A stretch of DNA of 64,000 bases from Planctomycetaceae bacterium (GTDB lineage: Bacteria; Planctomycetota; Planctomycetia; Planctomycetales; Planctomycetaceae). How positions within the stretch are numbered: the first letter of the stretch is position 1; each line of letters opens with the position of its first letter. A program made the position numbers and the translations under genes. Location of the stretch: positions 372,001 through 436,000 of the forward strand of contig JAWKTX010000004.1 in assembly GCA_041398825.1 (NCBI GenBank), given 5' to 3'. The notes below the pieces were generated by a model that did no database searches, was not told the DNA's origin, and was given only the letters and a program-made list of their open reading frames with translations. Of the stretch, positions 62,343-64,000 are shown in pieces.

Positions 62343-62918
62343 TCAGGGAATGGCGACCCCCAGGGACCGAAGGACTCCCGATAATCCCAGCAGCGGGAGA
62401 CCGGTAATTGCGGTGAAATCTGACGTTTCAACCTCATCAAAGAGACTGATCCCGGCACGCTCCACCATGTAGCTGCCCGCACAGTGAATGGGATCGTCAA
62501 GTGTTACGTAGCGATAAATCTCGCCGTCGTCGAGCGGTCGCATCCGCAGTCTTGTTTCGTTGATCAGCGAATATTCAGCCCCTGCCATCCACACAGTCAC
62601 TGCCGTATGGAGGCAATGTGTTTTTCCAGCCAGCATGCGAAGCTGTTGCCGCGCCTTCTCCTGGTCTCCGGGCTTTCCGAGCGTTTTGCCAGCGAGGTCA
62701 ACAACCTGGTCGGCGCCAATGACAATGGCTTCCGGCCGATTCGCCGCCACTGCTCGGGCTTTCTCCTGCGCCAAACGAGACGCAAGGTCTGCTGGTGCGA
62801 GGGGCAGTTCTGAAAACATGCTCTCGTCGACCTCGGGAGCAAGACATTCGAATTCCAGCCCCAACCGACCAAGCAGTTCGCGACGGTAGACAGAAGTGCT
62901 GGCAAGAATGATTTTCAT
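62343..62918 (-). CDS. maf: Maf-family nucleotide pyrophosphatase, copy 2
   Basis: A 191-residue Maf of canonical length. The motifs are IILASTSVYRRELLGRLGL, ARAVAANRPEAIVIGADQV, GKPGDQEKARQQLRMLAGK and a GSYMVERAGISLFDEVETSD site, with ADQV for the catalytic acid. It degrades modified nucleoside triphosphates such as 5-methyl-UTP or dTTP analogues. It is less diverged from the family norm than the longer copy at 29865, hence the Maf name here. It lies 4 bp after a small frame on the same strand. Confidence 0.93.
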   Translation of the reverse strand: MKIILASTSVYRRELLGRLGLEFECLAPEVDESMFSELPLAPADLASRLAQEKARAVAANRPEAIVIGADQVVDLAGKTLGKPGDQEKARQQLRMLAGKTHCLHTAVTVWMAGAEYSLINETRLRMRPLDDGEIYRYVTLDDPIHCAGSYMVERAGISLFDEVETSDFTAITGLPLLGLSGVLRSLGVAIP

Positions 62919-63308
62919 AGGTTCAGTTTTGGTCGTGTGGATCTGTCGGGATGAACTGCGGCAGCAAACGATCAGCCGCTCGCATGATCGGCAAATAACG
63001 CCCCATCCAGTGGCTTAAACTCACTCTAACAAATCCCTGGTTTGCACCAAACGAAGGGCTGCGCATCTTATCCAGTCTTCCGGATGAATCGTGCAGTCCG
63101 TTTGTGCGAACAATTCCGTCTTTGCCAGAAGCGATGCCGTCAAGCCATTGCACGCTGATGACGAAAACTACCAGGGGCAGTCTGTTGACTGTCACGGTGG
63201 GCCATTCACTGCGAAATAACCAATGCTCCGGCGAGTATTTGTCGTTTAGCGATTTTGCCCTGTTGCCCGTTCATCTCACCTTCGGACCATCCAGTCTGGA
63301 GCAAATTG
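62919..63308. other. Intergenic region with the divergent start of the last gene
   Basis: Apart from the doubtful small frame at 62923, this region must hold the promoters for the minus-strand maf side and the plus-strand gene at 63309. No specific signals were picked out. Confidence 0.4.
62923..63195 (-). CDS. Possible small exported protein upstream of maf
   Basis: A 90-residue frame starts with GTG at 63195 and ends 4 bp before the maf ATG. The N-terminus LPLVVFVISVQWLDGIASG could be a signal peptide, and the C-terminal part (HWMGRYLPIMRAADRLL) is amphipathic. No family is recognised and no strong ribosome binding site is seen. Close spacing to maf is the main support; it may be chance. 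Confidence 0.35.
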   Translation of the reverse strand: MTVNRLPLVVFVISVQWLDGIASGKDGIVRTNGLHDSSGRLDKMRSPSFGANQGFVRVSLSHWMGRYLPIMRAADRLLPQFIPTDPHDQN

Positions 63309-64000
63309 ATGCAGTCGAGTTGCGGTGTTATCCAGAATTCATGTCGAATGATGGCCCTCTATGCAGGCTTGGCCTTCCTATGCGGATCACTACCTGCCGA
63401 CGAACAATTCCCGAATGAACTCAATTCCAGCGTCGATGAACCTCGAATTATTCTTCGGGAAACCAAGACGCGGACCGTGTCTTCACGGACCATCGAAACC
63501 AGTGATCCTCTGATCCAACTGGCGTACGACACGAGGGAATCTCAGCGAAGACGCCTGTTGTCCACGAACGTGCACACCCCCTGGCAGATCATGCATGGTC
63601 TTCTGGGCCTCCGTCAGGACTTCATCATTTCGCACGAAGAAAAGACGGTCTCAGGCATCGACTGGATTGCCAGTGGGCCCCAGTTTCGCAATGAATTCTG
63701 GTTTGAACGAACAGAGTTCGGTGGCCGAGCTCACCCGTACAGCGTTCCCTATGCCTTCGAAGGACACATCAACCAGTTTCTGGCAATTCTTTCCATGAGT
63801 GGACTGCCTCTGGATTACCAGTTCACGACTGCGACCGGCACGATCACGATGCGTGACATGTTGACGAATGCTCAGAAGACGGTGAACGATCGAGAAGAGA
63901 TTACCTGGACGCTCTGGGCTCTCAGTCGCTACCTGCCTCCCGATGCTCAATGGAGGAATGCTCAGGGTGAAGTCTGGAGTATTGAGCGAATGGTGAAGCT
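63309..64000 (+). CDS. Exported protein of unknown function (partial, C-terminus outside window)
   Basis: The plus-strand frame is open from ATG 63309 to the right edge, about 230 codons. The ATG at 63309 has GGAG seven bases upstream, and a second start (MMALYAG) at 63348 begins a clear signal peptide (LYAGLAFLCGSLPAD). The mature part is not recognised. It includes LAYDTRESQRRRLLSTNV, WQIMHGLLGLRQDFII, SGPQFRNEFWFERTEFGG and VPYAFEGHINQFLAIL; the His-rich, aromatic segments look like an enzyme core. Planctomycete relatives have been labelled loosely in databases, so no name is offered. Confidence 0.75.
   Translation, partial: MQSSCGVIQNSCRMMALYAGLAFLCGSLPADEQFPNELNSSVDEPRIILRETKTRTVSSRTIETSDPLIQLAYDTRESQRRRLLSTNVHTPWQIMHGLLGLRQDFIISHEEKTVSGIDWIASGPQFRNEFWFERTEFGGRAHPYSVPYAFEGHINQFLAILSMSGLPLDYQFTTATGTITMRDMLTNAQKTVNDREEITWTLWALSRYLPPDAQWRNAQGEVWSIERMVK

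Overview
The window looks like chromosomal DNA from a planctomycete (order Planctomycetales or a close relative). Evidence for this is the DUF1549/DUF1553 and DUF1501 gene pair, proteins with c-type haem motifs (one of them a DUF1549-type protein cut by the left edge), a PVC-type haem-binding dehydrogenase fused to an SGNH hydrolase, a sulfatase, an SHD1-domain secreted protein, and many secreted proteins of unknown role. The species cannot be named from the sequence alone.

Left third (1-15800) is accessory DNA. It holds a truncated DUF1549-type cytochrome, a c-type-haem/cyclase-like secreted protein, a RAYT-type transposase bounded by a 14-bp inverted repeat, and a block at about 5.3-10.9 kb in which nearly every recognisable gene is broken by frameshifts. 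The broken genes are an NtrC-type response regulator, its sensor kinase, a DUF2202 ferritin-like protein, a Cys-rich protein and a DUF692-like enzyme fragment; this could be a decayed metal-response island. After one intact SHD1 protein comes a relic of a second RAYT, a 250-bp non-autonomous repeat element, the broken 3' end of a HINT-domain polymorphic toxin with an intact putative immunity gene, and the full-length parent of that repeat carrying an IS200-like TnpA. Several families of palindromic or tandem repeats are spread through this part.

Middle (16-43 kb) is ordinary, mostly intact DNA. It has an S9 peptidase, a tight four-gene export operon (thioredoxin-like, DUF1549/DUF1553, DUF1501, WD40), a PAS hybrid histidine kinase followed by an unusual CsrA-receiver fusion, the translationally coupled pair Maf and Dus, the SGNH/dehydrogenase/haem fusion, RodA, HemC, a small secreted protein, a short Hsp70, PdxA and a TlpA-like protein lacking the redox cysteines.

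Right part (43-64 kb) opens with a five-gene operon on the minus strand: circularly permuted ATP-grasp, alpha-E, transglutaminase/DUF2126, ATP-grasp/alpha-E fusion, transglutaminase. Its genes overlap or nearly touch. This conserved but uncharacterised peptide-ligase-like system is one of the two most interesting items, with the CsrA-receiver protein. Then come a sulfatase with a possible pVHL-beta-like tail, a DUF2891 protein behind a paired hairpin repeat, a cadherin-like membrane protein, a metallophosphoesterase, GlnS, a second Maf, and a secreted protein cut by the right edge. No rRNA, tRNA or CRISPR array was recognised.
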